A stretch of DNA of 64,000 bases from Arenimonas daejeonensis (lineage in GTDB: Bacteria; Pseudomonadota; Gammaproteobacteria; Xanthomonadales; Xanthomonadaceae), in contig NZ_CP042453.1 in the NCBI RefSeq assembly GCF_007993735.1, positions 1,860,001-1,924,000 on the forward strand, given 5' to 3'. Position 1 is the stretch's first letter. Each line of letters starts with the position of its first letter. Shown piece by piece: positions 52,209-62,300 of the stretch. The notes under the pieces are model-generated. The model was not told the DNA's origin, ran no database searches, and saw only the letters and a program-made list of their open reading frames with translations. Both the position numbers and the translations under genes were made by a program.

Positions 52209-52330
52209 CGGCGAACCTCCGGGGCAGGGGAGCCGGCGCGTGTCGCGCCGGACGGGGTCACGTCCGGATGATGCCGGGGATTGGCGACCGCGTCAGCAGG
52301 GACCTTGGGCCAACACCTGCGCCCGGAGCC

Positions 52331-52804
52331 TCAGTCCGCGTCGGGCCTGAAACACCGCGTCAGCACGTGGTCCGGGCCGGCATGCCGCACCAGCTGCACA
52401 TGGACCGCCGGGAAGTCGACCCCGAGCGTGTAGGCGATGATTTCCCGCTCCGAACTGCCCGATGTGACGAACAGCGCCGGCAGGCCGTGCAGGGAGAACT
52501 GTCCGGCCTTCACGATGTCCGCCCACTCGATGTGTGTGCGCGGCCCCAGGTACCGGCGGCCTTCAAAGCCGGTGGGTGTGATGGACCAGGCGCAGGCCCG
52601 CAAGGCCAGGTACAGCAGCGGCCCCAGCACGATGCCCAGGCCGACGGCGATCGCCGCGTAACGGAGCATGGCCTCGATGCCCATGAAGGGGCGGCCATCG
52701 AACAGGCTGAGCAGGGAGCCGAAGATCAGCACCACGGCCGCGATGATGGCGAGCAGGCGCGTGGTGAATTTCATGCAGCTCTGCAGGGGTGGGTGGATGG
52801 TCAT
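52331..52804 (-). CDS. Hypothetical membrane protein, possible PH-like domain
   Basis: No family recognised with confidence. Two membrane helices (about 12-32 and 45-66) are followed by a soluble beta-rich segment (WSITPTGFEGRRYLGPRTH, then IEWADIVKAGQ), reminiscent of bacterial PH-like domains. The start at 52804 has GGAG about 12 bases upstream; an internal ATG at 52774 (MKFTTRLL) is an equally good start and would begin directly before helix 1. It follows the MAPEG gene closely. Confidence 0.6.
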   Translation of the reverse strand: MTIHPPLQSCMKFTTRLLAIIAAVVLIFGSLLSLFDGRPFMGIEAMLRYAAIAVGLGIVLGPLLYLALRACAWSITPTGFEGRRYLGPRTHIEWADIVKAGQFSLHGLPALFVTSGSSEREIIAYTLGVDFPAVHVQLVRHAGPDHVLTRCFRPDAD

Positions 52805-52819
52805 GCCCGGCGGTCTCCG

Positions 52820-53212
52820 TCAGTGAAGGACCACGACCCACAGCCCGATCGTAGCGAGGAAGTTGATCGTGAACACCAGCCCGCGCAGCCGGACATTGGT
52901 GGTGAATATCTGGACGCCGCTATGCACCAGGCGCCCGAGCACGAACACCCAGGCCAGCAGGACCGCGGCCTGGTTTTCCGGTGGGCCCTGCAGGATGAGC
53001 AGCAGGCAGGCCACATGGAAGAACAGGGGCCATTCGAACTGGTTGGAGAGGTTGGCGCTGATGCGGGGTTCGATGGCGGCCCAGGGATTGGAGCCGTCCG
53101 GGCGCTGGCCGATACCCCAGACCTTGGGGGCGCGGGCGACGGTCAGCAGTACGTAAAGGAGCGAAGCGAGCGCCACATGGGCGGCCATGGGAAGGATGAG
53201 CGGGTGTGCCAT
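52820..53212 (-). CDS. MAPEG-family membrane protein
   Basis: 130 aa, four predicted helices. RPDGSNPWAAIEPRISANLSN and QFEWPLFFHVACLLL, with the downstream FVLGRLVHSGVQ, match the MAPEG family (membrane glutathione-linked enzymes such as YecN relatives). Bacterial members are poorly characterised, so no reaction is assigned. Confidence 0.8.
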   Translation of the reverse strand: MAHPLILPMAAHVALASLLYVLLTVARAPKVWGIGQRPDGSNPWAAIEPRISANLSNQFEWPLFFHVACLLLILQGPPENQAAVLLAWVFVLGRLVHSGVQIFTTNVRLRGLVFTINFLATIGLWVVVLH

Positions 53213-53304
53213 GGGGCTCCGTCAGCGGCCGATCAGGTACTGGGATCGTCGCACAACATCCGAGATGCGGGCCATCGTGTTCTGGCTCTGATTGGCTAGT
53301 TTGA

Positions 53305-53880
53305 CTACTTCCCCGTGGGGCGATGTGCAGCAGACGTTCGGGCATCAATGGCATTTGCAATGGCCAGCGGATCCTCGTCAGTTCCTTCAAGGACCGAAGA
53401 CAGCACTACACCGCGAATCATCCTGGCCAAAGAGATGCGACCCGCCTTCTCGGTTTCAACCCAGAGATTCTTTCCCTTGATGGAGCAGAAGCCGGCAATA
53501 GCCTTGATGCGGTCGTCAGAAATCCCGGCGGGTACGGTCATGGCTGACTGCATGATCGAGGGGACCTCGTCCGGCTTGACGTAGTTGTACTTTCCCGCGG
53601 CCCGATCGGCGTAATCATCGATGACGAGGCTCTCGAAGAATTCGTTTCGGAATCTGTCGGGATCCCGTCTATAACCGAGGGCGCCAGCCAGCAGGCGAAC
53701 ACTGCAAGAGTTGGATCGTTCAGTGTGCCCGGGCAGGGCGAGCGCGTCATTGTCGAGGTACGGAGCAAGCCTTTGCAGCTCGATGGACATGGTGCCCGTT
53801 CCCGGCAGTTCCTCCGCAGGGACTGGACCCGAGCCAATGAGAAGTGCTGCCAATAGTGTGCCGAGAATGTTGAACGTCAT
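53305..53880 (-). CDS. Hypothetical secreted protein, probable integron-cassette ORF
   Basis: 191 aa with a signal peptide (FNILGTLLAALLIGSGPVPA). No family recognised. Two cysteines (about residues 59 and 131) might form a disulphide. Its ATG lies four bases after the end of the attC-like site at 53882-53937, on the strand expected for a gene cassette. Base composition and codon use are visibly less GC-rich than in flanking genes. No second attC was found after its stop, so this cassette, if real, has lost its own recombination site. Confidence 0.6.
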   Translation of the reverse strand: MTFNILGTLLAALLIGSGPVPAEELPGTGTMSIELQRLAPYLDNDALALPGHTERSNSCSVRLLAGALGYRRDPDRFRNEFFESLVIDDYADRAAGKYNYVKPDEVPSIMQSAMTVPAGISDDRIKAIAGFCSIKGKNLWVETEKAGRISLARMIRGVVLSSVLEGTDEDPLAIANAIDARTSAAHRPTGK

Positions 53881-53881
53881 G

Positions 53882-53937
53882 GCCTAACGCCCGAGTTGAG
53901 CCGCGCCGAAGGCGTCGGCTTGAATGAATGGTTAGCG
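53882..53937 (-). mobile_element. attC-like site (integron recombination site)
   Basis: Read on the minus strand the 56-bp site starts with CGCTAAC (R''-like) and ends with GTTAGGC, a perfect GTTRRRY core. Between them are imperfect arms TTCAAGCCG and CGGCTCAAC and an inner GACGCC/GGCGCG hairpin, the R''-L''-L'-R' plan of attC. The sequence closely resembles attC sites of xanthomonad and pseudomonad chromosomal integrons as I remember them. No integrase gene or second attC is in the window. Confidence 0.75.
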
Positions 53938-54339
53938 CGCGCTCTCGCGCCGCTGAATGGATGACACATCAATCATGCCAATGTCGCTGTACGAGTATCC
54001 CGTAACGATCAGGTTGGGTCCGTAGGCGTAGAACTTGCCGCGGGCCACTACCAGAGATCCTTCGAACTTTCGGTAAGAAGCTGCCCGGTCCGCCGGAACA
54101 CCAAGATCGATGCAATCCTTTAGGTCCTCTGAGCTCGGGTCAGGACAAAGATAAAAGAGATCGTAGCCAGCGAGCTCAGGAGCTTGCAGGTACCCAGTGA
54201 CGTAAACCAACGTCTTGTCGTGCAGAACGTCGAGATTGGAAATCGGCTCCGGGGGAACCGAAGCACAGCCCGCCATGAGCAACGATATGAATATACCCGT
54301 GCGCATTCCGCCCCTTGGCGCCAACCGTCTGTTGCGCAT
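53932..54339 (-). CDS. Hypothetical lipoprotein, probable integron-cassette ORF
   Basis: Up to 135 aa. A lipobox LLMAGC occurs about 15 residues after an internal ATG at 54306 that has AAGGGGCGGA just before it, so the likely real start is 54306 (MRTGIFISLLMAGC) rather than 54339. The rest (LVYVTGYLQAPELAG, KFYAYGPNLIVTG) is beta-rich and matches no family I know. The coding region ends inside the attC-like site, which is typical of cassettes. Codon use is atypical for the window. Confidence 0.6.
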   Translation of the reverse strand: MRNRRLAPRGGMRTGIFISLLMAGCASVPPEPISNLDVLHDKTLVYVTGYLQAPELAGYDLFYLCPDPSSEDLKDCIDLGVPADRAASYRKFEGSLVVARGKFYAYGPNLIVTGYSYSDIGMIDVSSIQRRESAR

Positions 54340-54515
54340 CTAAAGTGAGGCGCAGGACCGTATGGTTGTTGACGCCGGACGTCGGGTCAAGTCGGAAATC
54401 CCAAAGTGTTCAAAGCGCAGGAGGGCGGTTTGCTCCCCACACGCGGCGGCCTGGAAGGGCGGTACTGGCCGGGTTGCCCGTGGTTCGGCCGAATGGCCGC
54501 TACCCAGCCCTTCGT

Positions 54516-55914
54516 TCAGACCCACCCGGTCGCATAGAACACCCCGATGATCACGAACACCGCCATCGTCTTGATGATGGTGATCGCGAAGATGTCCTTG
54601 TAGGCCTGCCGGTGGGTCAGTCCGGTCACGGCCAGCAGGGTGATCACGGCGCCATTGTGGGGCAGGGTGTCCATGCCGCCGCTGGCCATGGCGGCCACGC
54701 GGTGCAGCACGTCCATCGGGATGTTGGCGGCGTTGGCGTTGGCGATGAAGGTTTCGGCCATGGCGGCCAGTGCAATCGACATGCCGCCGCTGGCCGAGCC
54801 GGTGATGCCGGCGAGGGCGGTGACGGTGACGGCCTCGTTCACCAGCGGGTTCGGGATCGAGCCCAAGGCATTGGCCACCACCAGGAAGCCGGGCAGGGCG
54901 GCGATGACGGCGCCGAAGCCGTATTCGGAAGCCGTGTTCATCGAGGCCAGCAGCGCGCCGCCGATCGCCGGCTTGGTGCTTTCGGCGAAATGCGTGGCCA
55001 CGGTGCGCCACGACAGCACCAGCACGGCCAGGATGCCGACCAGCAGTGCGGCCTCGACCGCCCACACCGCGGCGATGCGCGACACCTCCTGCACCACCGG
55101 CGCCGGGTCGCCGATGACCGAGGGCACGAATTCGTGGCTGGCGCCGTAGTAGCGCGGGATCAGGATCGTGAACAGCTTGTTAGACACGCCCACCAGCACC
55201 AGCGGCAGCAGCGCGATCCAGGGATTGGCCAGGCGGTCACCGGCGAAAGGCGCGGGTTCGTTCAGCAGTTCGGTGCCGTAACCTTCGCCCGCGGCGTGCG
55301 CCACGCGCCGGCGCCATTCCAGGTAGAACATGCCCAGTGTCAGGATGAACACGCCACCCAGGGGTGCCCAGCACCGGCGCGGCCCAGGCATCGGTGCCGA
55401 AGAAGGACGCCGGGATGATGTTCTGGATCTGCGGCGTGCCCGGCAGCGCGTCCATGGTGAAGGTGAAGGCGCCCAGGGCGATGGTGCCCGGGATCAGGCG
55501 CTTGGGGATGTCGGCCTGGCGGAAGAGTTCGGCCGCGAACGGGTACACCGCGAACACCACCACGAACAGCGACACGCCGCCATAGGTCAGCAGCGCGCAC
55601 ACGGTGACGATCGACAGCATGGCCCGTTCCGGCCCGAACAGGCGGATGGTGGCCGCCACGATCGACTTCGAGAAGCCCGAAACCTCGATGAGCTTGCCGA
55701 AGATCGCGCCCAGCAGGAACACCGGGAAGTAGAGCTTCAGGAAGCCCACCATCTTGTCCATGAACAGACCGGTGAACATAGGCGCGACCAGGGTCGGGTC
55801 GGTCAGCAGCACCGCGCCCATCGCCGCAACGGGTGCGAACAGGATCACGCTGTAGCCGCGGTAGGCGACCAGCATCAGGAAACACAGCGCCGCCAGCACG
55901 ATCAGGAAGGACAT
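54516..55914 (-). CDS. GntP-family permease, likely for 3-hydroxybutyrate or a related organic acid (frame broken at 55361-55364)
   Basis: About 465 aa with 12 or more predicted helices, the GntP/gluconate-type proton symporter fold. Recognisable segments are YGGVSLFVVVFAVYPFA, ALPGTPQIQNIIP, TASEYGFGAVIAALPGF and MASGGMDTLPHNGAVITLL. The frame slips at GGGG 55361-55364 (one base too many; expected APVLGTLGGVFILTLGMF). The 176-bp stretch beyond its stop (54340-54515) shows no feature. Its substrate is inferred from the PHB genes that follow; D-3-hydroxybutyrate permeases are known in this family, but gluconate-type substrates remain possible. Confidence 0.8.
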
Positions 55915-55974
55915 GCCTTCGATTCCCCGGGGAAAGCCAAGGCTGGAGTGTCCGCAGCCCCGCCCGTGCCGGCC

Positions 55975-55994
55975 ACCTGTACCAAGGTACAGGT
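55975..55994. promoter_or_regulatory. Operator-like palindrome in the GntP/TonB-receptor divergent region
   Basis: ACCTGTACC-AA-GGTACAGGT, perfect 9-base arms, centred between the divergent starts. A possible -10, CATAGT (56015-56020), faces the receptor gene, placing the palindrome over the -35 position. No regulator gene is adjacent. Confidence 0.55.
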
Positions 55995-56071
55995 ACCGGG
56001 TGCCGTCACCGCGTCATAGTCTGCCTGGCAAGCGGCCAACCGGCCGTCCTTACGCTTGCAAGGGGAGATTC

Positions 56072-58293
56072 ATGAAGCGCAACCACCTCAGCCTGGCCAT
56101 CGGCCTGACCCTGTCCCTGGGAGCCCTGCAGACGCAGGCCCAGGACACCGCCGCCACGCCCGCTGTTGAAGGCGAGGCGGTCACGCTAGACGCCATCCAG
56201 GTCACCGCCCGCAAGCGCGAGGAGACCCTGCAGGAAGTGCCGGTCGCCGTCACCGCCTTCACCGCCGAATCGCTGGACAAGCTCAACGTGCGCGACATCG
56301 GCGACCTCGATGCGCTGGTGCCCAACCTCACCATCTACGCCGCGCGCGGTTCCAGCAGCACGGTCACCGCCTACCTGCGCGGCGTCGGCCAGTCCGACCC
56401 GCTGTGGGGCGTGGACCCGGGCGTGGGCATCTACCTGGACGACGTCTATATCGCCCGCCCGCAGGGCGCGCTGCTGGACGTGTTCGACGTCGAGCGCGTG
56501 GAAGTGCTGCGTGGCCCGCAGGGCACGCTGTACGGCAAGAACACCATCGGCGGCGCCATCAAGTACATCTCGCGCGGCCTTTCCGAGGAAACCGAGGGCA
56601 CGGCCCAGGTCACGGTCGGCAACTACGGCCAGCTCGACGTCAAGGCGGCCGTCGGCGGCTCGTTCAACGAGACCAGCACCCTGCGTGGTCGCCTCTCGGT
56701 GGCCAGCCTCAACCGCGACGGTTTCGGCGAGAACGTCGTCACCAACCAGGAAGTCAGCGACAAGGAAATCCTGGCCCTGCGCGGCCAGCTCGGCGCCTAC
56801 GTCACCGAGGATTTCAACCTGCAGTTCGCCTTCGACTGGATGGACGACCAGTCCGGCGTGCGCGGCGCGCAGATGCTCGAGGGCAACCGCTTCGTGCCGA
56901 CCGCACCGCCGATGGACAGCCGTTACGACGTGCGCAACGGCATGCCCAACATCAACGACACCTCGATGGCCGGCGCCTCGATGACCGCCAACTGGCGCCT
57001 CAACGACAACTGGAACGGCAAGTACGTGTTCGCCAAACGCGAATCCGACACCGAGACCAACATCGACTTCGACACCACCCAGGCCACCATCGCCGACGTC
57101 AAGGCCTTCTACAGCGACGAGCAGGTCACCCATGAAATCCAGCTCAACTACGACGCCGGCGGTCGCCACCGCGGCGTGATGGGCCTGTACGTGTTCGACG
57201 GCGAGGCCGGCGGCCAGGTGCTGAACAACTTCTTCGGCCTGCTCTACGGCGACACCAGGGCACGGTCTACACCGACAGCATCGCGGTCTACGGCGACTGG
57301 AGCTTCGACGTCACCGAGAAGTTCAACATCGACGTGGGCGTGCGCTGGACCGACGAGGACAAGCGCGCCGACGTGCTCAACCGCGGTTATTCCGACGGCA
57401 CCTACAGCACGCCGATCTCGGTGGCCGCCGACTTCGACAAGACCATCAACTTCGAGAACATCTCGCCGAAGATCTCGCTGGGCTACCAGGCCACCGACGA
57501 CATCCTGATCTACGGCCTGGCCACCCGCGGCTTCAAGTCGGGCGGTTACAACATCCGCGCCCAGGCCACCGCCGTGCCGCGTTCGGCCGAGCCCTTCGAC
57601 GACGAGGTCGTGGACAGCTACGAGGCCGGCGCCAAGATGGCCTTCCTCGACCAGCGCCTGTTCCTGAACCTGTCGGCCTTCCACAACGTCTACGAGGACA
57701 TCCAGCTGTCGGTCTTCACCGCCTACGACAGCAACGGCGACGGCACCGAGGACGCCTTCTTCGGCGACTTCACCAATGCCGGCGAAGGCACCGTGGACGG
57801 TTTCGAAGTCGAGTACCAGTTCCTGCCGACCGAGAACTGGCTGATCAGCGGCAACCTGGCCTGGCTCGACGCCGAGTACGACACTTTCATGTTCGCCGGC
57901 GTCAACATCGCCGACGAGCAGGAGTTCACCAACGCACCGGAGTTCTCCGGCGCCATCAACGTCGAATACCGCACCGCGCTGGCCAATGGCGGCCGCCTTT
58001 CGGCCCGCGTCGGTTACGGCTACCAGTCGGAAGTGACCGCCACCACCGAGATCGTGCGCGCCGAAGTGCCGCCGAACGGCCGGCCGCCGATCACCCAGGA
58101 CGGGTACGGCCTGCTCAGCGCCGGCGTGATCTGGAACGTCAACGACCAGTGGTCGCTGTCGCTGCAGGGTTCGAACCTGGCGGACGAGGAGTACCTGACC
58201 ACCGGTTACAACCTCAACCGCGCGCTGGGCGTCTACACCGGCTTCTACGGTGCGCCGCGCCAGTACAGCCTGACGGCGCGTTACGACTTCTGA
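56072..58293 (+). CDS. TonB-dependent outer-membrane receptor (frame broken at 57254)
   Basis: About 740 aa. Signal peptide cleaved near TQAQ, a plug domain (VTARKREETLQEVPVAVTAF; VEVLRGPQGTLYGKNTIGGAI), then a 22-strand-type barrel ending in YSLTARYDF with a C-terminal Phe, as required for outer-membrane insertion. One C is missing at 57254-57255 (expected GDTQGTVYTDSIAVYGDW). The family imports iron complexes but also sugars and other large nutrients; its neighbours suggest a PHB-derived ligand (inference). ATG 56072 follows AGGGGAGA. Confidence 0.9.
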
Positions 58294-59381
58294 TGCCAAT
58301 GTTTCCCCGGGAATTTTCCCAACGGGCCGCGCAAGCGGCCCGTGTTTTTGGTGCCGGTGCCGCGCCGGCGGTCCGGGTTGTTTGTGCCGGCGCGATCTTG
58401 TCCGTCGTGTTGACCGGCTGTGCGGATGAGGCGCCGCCGCCACTGCCGGAACTGGTGATCGACCCCGACCGGGTCGCGGTGGCGGGCCTGTCCTCGGGTG
58501 CCTACATGGCAACGCAGGTGCACCTGGCCTGGTCGGACCGGCTGCGCGGGGCGGCGCTGGTCGCAGGCGGTCCCTACGGCTGCGCCGGCGGTTCGCTCAA
58601 GACGGCGTTGGGGCCGTGCATCACCGCCGATCCCGTGGCGCCAGATCCCGGGCGGCTGGTGGCCACGGTGCGCGAACGCGCGGGAAACGGCGATCTGGCA
58701 CCACTGTCGGGCCTGGCCGGTGACCGGATCTGGCTGCTGCACGGCGAGCACGACGGCGTGGTGTCTAAGGCGGTGGTGGATGCGGCGGAAGCGGTCTACC
58801 GGGAGCTGGGCGACGAAGCCGGCGGCCTGGTGCTGAGCCGGCACGGCGGCGAGTTCGGCCACGTGCTGCCGACCCTGGACGCGGGCGCGGACTGCATCGA
58901 AGGCGGTACACCGCACCTGGGCCGCTGCGGCCACGATGCCGCCGGCGAGGCGATGCACGCGCTGTACGGACCCTCCACGAACGTGGCGGCCGAGGCCGGT
59001 GGCGAACTGCGTCGCTTCGACCAGGACGCCTACCTGCCCGAAGGCGGCGACGCGCAGCTGGCGGCCGAGGGTTACCTCTACGTGCCGGCCGCCTGTGCGG
59101 CGGGCCAGGCCTGTGGCGTGCTGGTGGCCTTCCACGGTTGCGAACAGAACGCCGACAAGGTCGGCGAGGCTTTCGTGCGCGACGCCGGTTTCAACCGCTG
59201 GGCGGACGTGCACGGCGTGGTGGTGCTGTATCCTCAGGCGCGATCGAGCTATCTGCCGCTGAATCCGAAAGCATGCTGGGACTGGTGGGGTTACACGGGA
59301 CCGGACTACGACACCCGTCGCGGCGTGCAGCTGCGTTGGCTGGCCGCGGCCATGGCGGCGCTGGGCGCACCACTGCAGTGA
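58293..59381 (+). CDS. Extracellular poly(3-hydroxybutyrate) depolymerase-family lipoprotein esterase
   Basis: About 362 aa. The N terminus has a lipobox LTGC (Cys43) after a rather long, Ala-rich signal, so the enzyme is probably tethered to the envelope or secreted. The lipase box is AGLSSGAYMA (Ser67), and the C-terminal block FHGCEQNADKVGE plus KACWDWWGYTG, with the substrate-site Trp residues, is typical of PHB depolymerase-family esterases. The ATG overlaps the receptor stop (TGATG). A terminator-like hairpin lies within its first codons (58322-58349), so the exact start and expression are uncertain. Confidence 0.85.
   Translation: MPMFPREFSQRAAQAARVFGAGAAPAVRVVCAGAILSVVLTGCADEAPPPLPELVIDPDRVAVAGLSSGAYMATQVHLAWSDRLRGAALVAGGPYGCAGGSLKTALGPCITADPVAPDPGRLVATVRERAGNGDLAPLSGLAGDRIWLLHGEHDGVVSKAVVDAAEAVYRELGDEAGGLVLSRHGGEFGHVLPTLDAGADCIEGGTPHLGRCGHDAAGEAMHALYGPSTNVAAEAGGELRRFDQDAYLPEGGDAQLAAEGYLYVPAACAAGQACGVLVAFHGCEQNADKVGEAFVRDAGFNRWADVHGVVVLYPQARSSYLPLNPKACWDWWGYTGPDYDTRRGVQLRWLAAAMAALGAPLQ
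58322..58349 (+). terminator. Terminator-like hairpin inside the 5' end of the PHB depolymerase gene
   Basis: ACGGGCCGC-GCAA-GCGGCCCGT (58322-58343), a perfect 9-bp stem, then G and five T. It would end the receptor transcript, yet it sits in codons 10-19 of the next reading frame. Confidence 0.75.
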
Positions 59382-59397
59382 ACACCGGCAGTCCGCC

Positions 59398-62300
59398 GTG
59401 CTGACCGACGCCCTGGTCGTCGGTGCCGGCCTGCTCTGGCTCGGCCTGCTGTTCGGTACGGCCTTGTGGGCCGAGCGCCGCCCCGGCCTGCTGTCGAACC
59501 ACTGGCCGGTGGTCTACAGCCTGTCGCTGGCGGTGTACTGCACGTCCTGGACTTTCTACGGCACGGTGACGCAGGCGCAGCGTTCGGGCTGGCCGATCCC
59601 GCCGACCTTCCTCGGCACCATCCTGCTGTACGTGCTGGGCTTCGGCTTCCTGCTGAAGCTGCTGCGGCTGGCGCGCGAGCACAACTCGACTTCGCTGGCC
59701 GACCTGGTGGCGACGCGGCTGGGCCGCAATTCCTGGCTCGCCGCCGTGGTCACCTTCGTGGCGGTGCTGGGCATCGTTCCCTACATCGCGCTGCAGCTCA
59801 AAGCCGTAGCGATGAGTTACGGCATGGTCACGCGCGCCTCCGACCTGGCACCGCCGCCGTGGCAGGACAGCGCGCTGTACGTGGCGCTGGCGATGGCCTT
59901 GTTCGCGATGCTGTTCGGCACGCGCCGCGCGTCCGCCGCCGAACACAACCGCGGGCTGGTGCTGGCGATGGCGGTGGAGTCGTTGCTCAAGCTCGGCGCG
60001 ATGCTGGCGCTGGGCGCCTTCGTCTGGTTCGGGCTGGACCTGCCGGACGTGCCGGCCGCGCCGCCGCCGCCCGACGGCGCCAGCGGTTTCCCGGCCCTGG
60101 TGCTGCTGGGCGCGCTGGCGATGTTCACGCTGCCGCACCAGTTCCACGTCGGCGTGGTCGAGTGCCGCGACGAGTCGCAACTGCGCACGGCGCGCTGGCT
60201 GTTCCCGCTCTACATGCTGGTGATCGCGCTGCCGATCCTGCCGCTGGCGCGCGCCGGCGACGCGCTGCTGGCGCCGATCGGCGTGCCGTCCGACCTGTAC
60301 GTGCTGGCCTTGCCGCTGGCGCAGGGCCACGAGGCGCTGGCGCTGCTGGCCTTCCTGGGCGGCCTGAGCGCGGCCACCGGCATGGTGATCATCTCGACCC
60401 TGGCCTTGAGCGTGATGATCGGCAACCACTGGCTGACGCCGTTGCTGGTGCGTGGCGCCTGGGGCGGCGGCGGCAAGGGCGCCGACCTGCGGGGCGCGGT
60501 GCTGCTGCAGCGGCGCGTCGGCATCGTCGTGGTGGTGCTGCTGGCCTGGCTGTACAGCCGCGCGATCGCCGGCAGCGATGCGCTGGCCGATATCGGTGCG
60601 CTGTCGTTCTCGGGCCTGGCGACGCTGGCGCCGGCCGTGGGCTTTGCCGTGTGGCGGCCGCAGACGCCAGCGCGTGCGGTTCTGGTGGGGTTGGTGGCCG
60701 CGGTCCTGGTGTGGATCTGGGTGCTGCTGGTGCCGGCGCTGGCGGAGGCCGCGGGGCATTCGGCGTCCTGGTTGCGTGATGGTCCGTTCGGCCTGGCGTG
60801 GCTGGCGCCGGACACGATGTTCGGCCTGGGCGAATGGAGCCGCATCGGCCGCGCCACGGTGCTTAGCCTGGTGACCGGCGGCCTGATCACCTGGGTGCTG
60901 GCCTCGCGCCTGGACGTGGCGCCGGACCGCGTGGTCGGCGGCACGCTGTCGGGTGCCGGACTGCGTGAAGTCGCGGCGCGGTTCCTGCCGGCGCAGCGCG
61001 TGGATGCGGCGTTGGCCGACACTGGTGCGGAAGCCGCAGTGCCGGCCGAGATCGAACAGCGCATCGAACGCGAGCTGGCCGCCGTGCTGGGTGCGGCCTC
61101 GGCCCGCCTGCTGCTCGATGCCGCGCGGCGTGAACAGGGACGCGACTTCGACACCGTCGCCACCATCGTCGGCGAAGCCTCGCAGGCGCTGCGATTCAAC
61201 CAGCGTGTGCTGGAGGCGGCGCTCGAGAACATGAGCCAGGGCATCAGCGTGGTGGATGCCGAACTGCGCCTGGTGGCCTGGAACCGGCGTTATGCCGAGC
61301 TGTTCGACTATCCGGCGCCGCTGCTGCAGGTGGGCGTGCCGGTGGCGGAGCTGGTGGCCCACAACATCCGCCGCGGCCTGGCAGGCGACGGGCGCGGCGA
61401 CCGCGAAGTGCAGAAGCGGCTGGCGCACATGCGTGCGGGCACGCCTTACGTGGCCGAACGGCGCTTCGGCGACACGGTGGTGGAGATCCGCGGCAATCCG
61501 ATGCCGGGCGGCGGTTTCGTGGCCACCTTCACCGACGTCACCGATTTCCGGCGCAACGAACAGGCGCTCAAGTCGGTGGCCGAAACGCTGGAACAGCGCG
61601 TGGTCGAGCGCACCGCGGAACTGGCCGGCGCCAAGGGCGAGGCCGAACGTGCCAACCGCGCCAAGACCCGTTTCCTGGCCGCGGTCAGCCACGACCTGGC
61701 CCAGCCGCTGAACGCCGCGCACCTGTTCGTGCACGCGTTGGCGCCACAGCTGTCGGAGCCGCGGCACAGCGAGGCGCTGGGCAACATCGACGGCGCGCTG
61801 GGTTCGGCCGAGGCGCTGCTGGCCGGGCTGCTGGACATCTCGCGGCTTGATGCGGGCGGCATGGAGCCCAAGCCGCAGGTGTTCCGCGTGGACGACGTGC
61901 TGCAGCACCTGGCCGCCGAGTTCCGCGTGCTGGCCGCCGAGAAGGGCCTGCCGCTGGACTGCGTGCCCTGCGGCGCCTGGGTGCGCAGCGACCCGCAGCT
62001 GCTGCGGCGCGTGCTGCAGAACTTCCTGGGCAATGCGGTGCGCTATACCGCGCGTGGTCGCATCGTGGTCGGCTGCCGCCGGCGGGGCGACACCCTGGCG
62101 ATCGAGGTGTGGGACACCGGCCCGGGCATCGCCGAAGGCGACCAGACGGTGATCTTCGAAGAGTTCCGCCGGCTCGACCGCGGCGGGCAGGGGCTGGGCC
62201 TGGGTCTGGCCATCGCCGAACGCATCGCGCGCCTGCTGGGCCATCCGCTGCGGCTGCGTTCGTGGCCGGGGCGTGGCACCGTGTTCGCGATCGACGTGCC

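Noticed and set aside
52233..52251. Hairpin CCGGCGCG-TGT-CGCGCCGG as a riboswitch of the SulP gene
   Set aside because: A single GC stem with no further conserved structure; noted only as a hairpin.
53213..53304. Second attC after the secreted-protein ORF
   Set aside because: No GTTRRRY/RYYYAAC pair with nested arms in this stretch.
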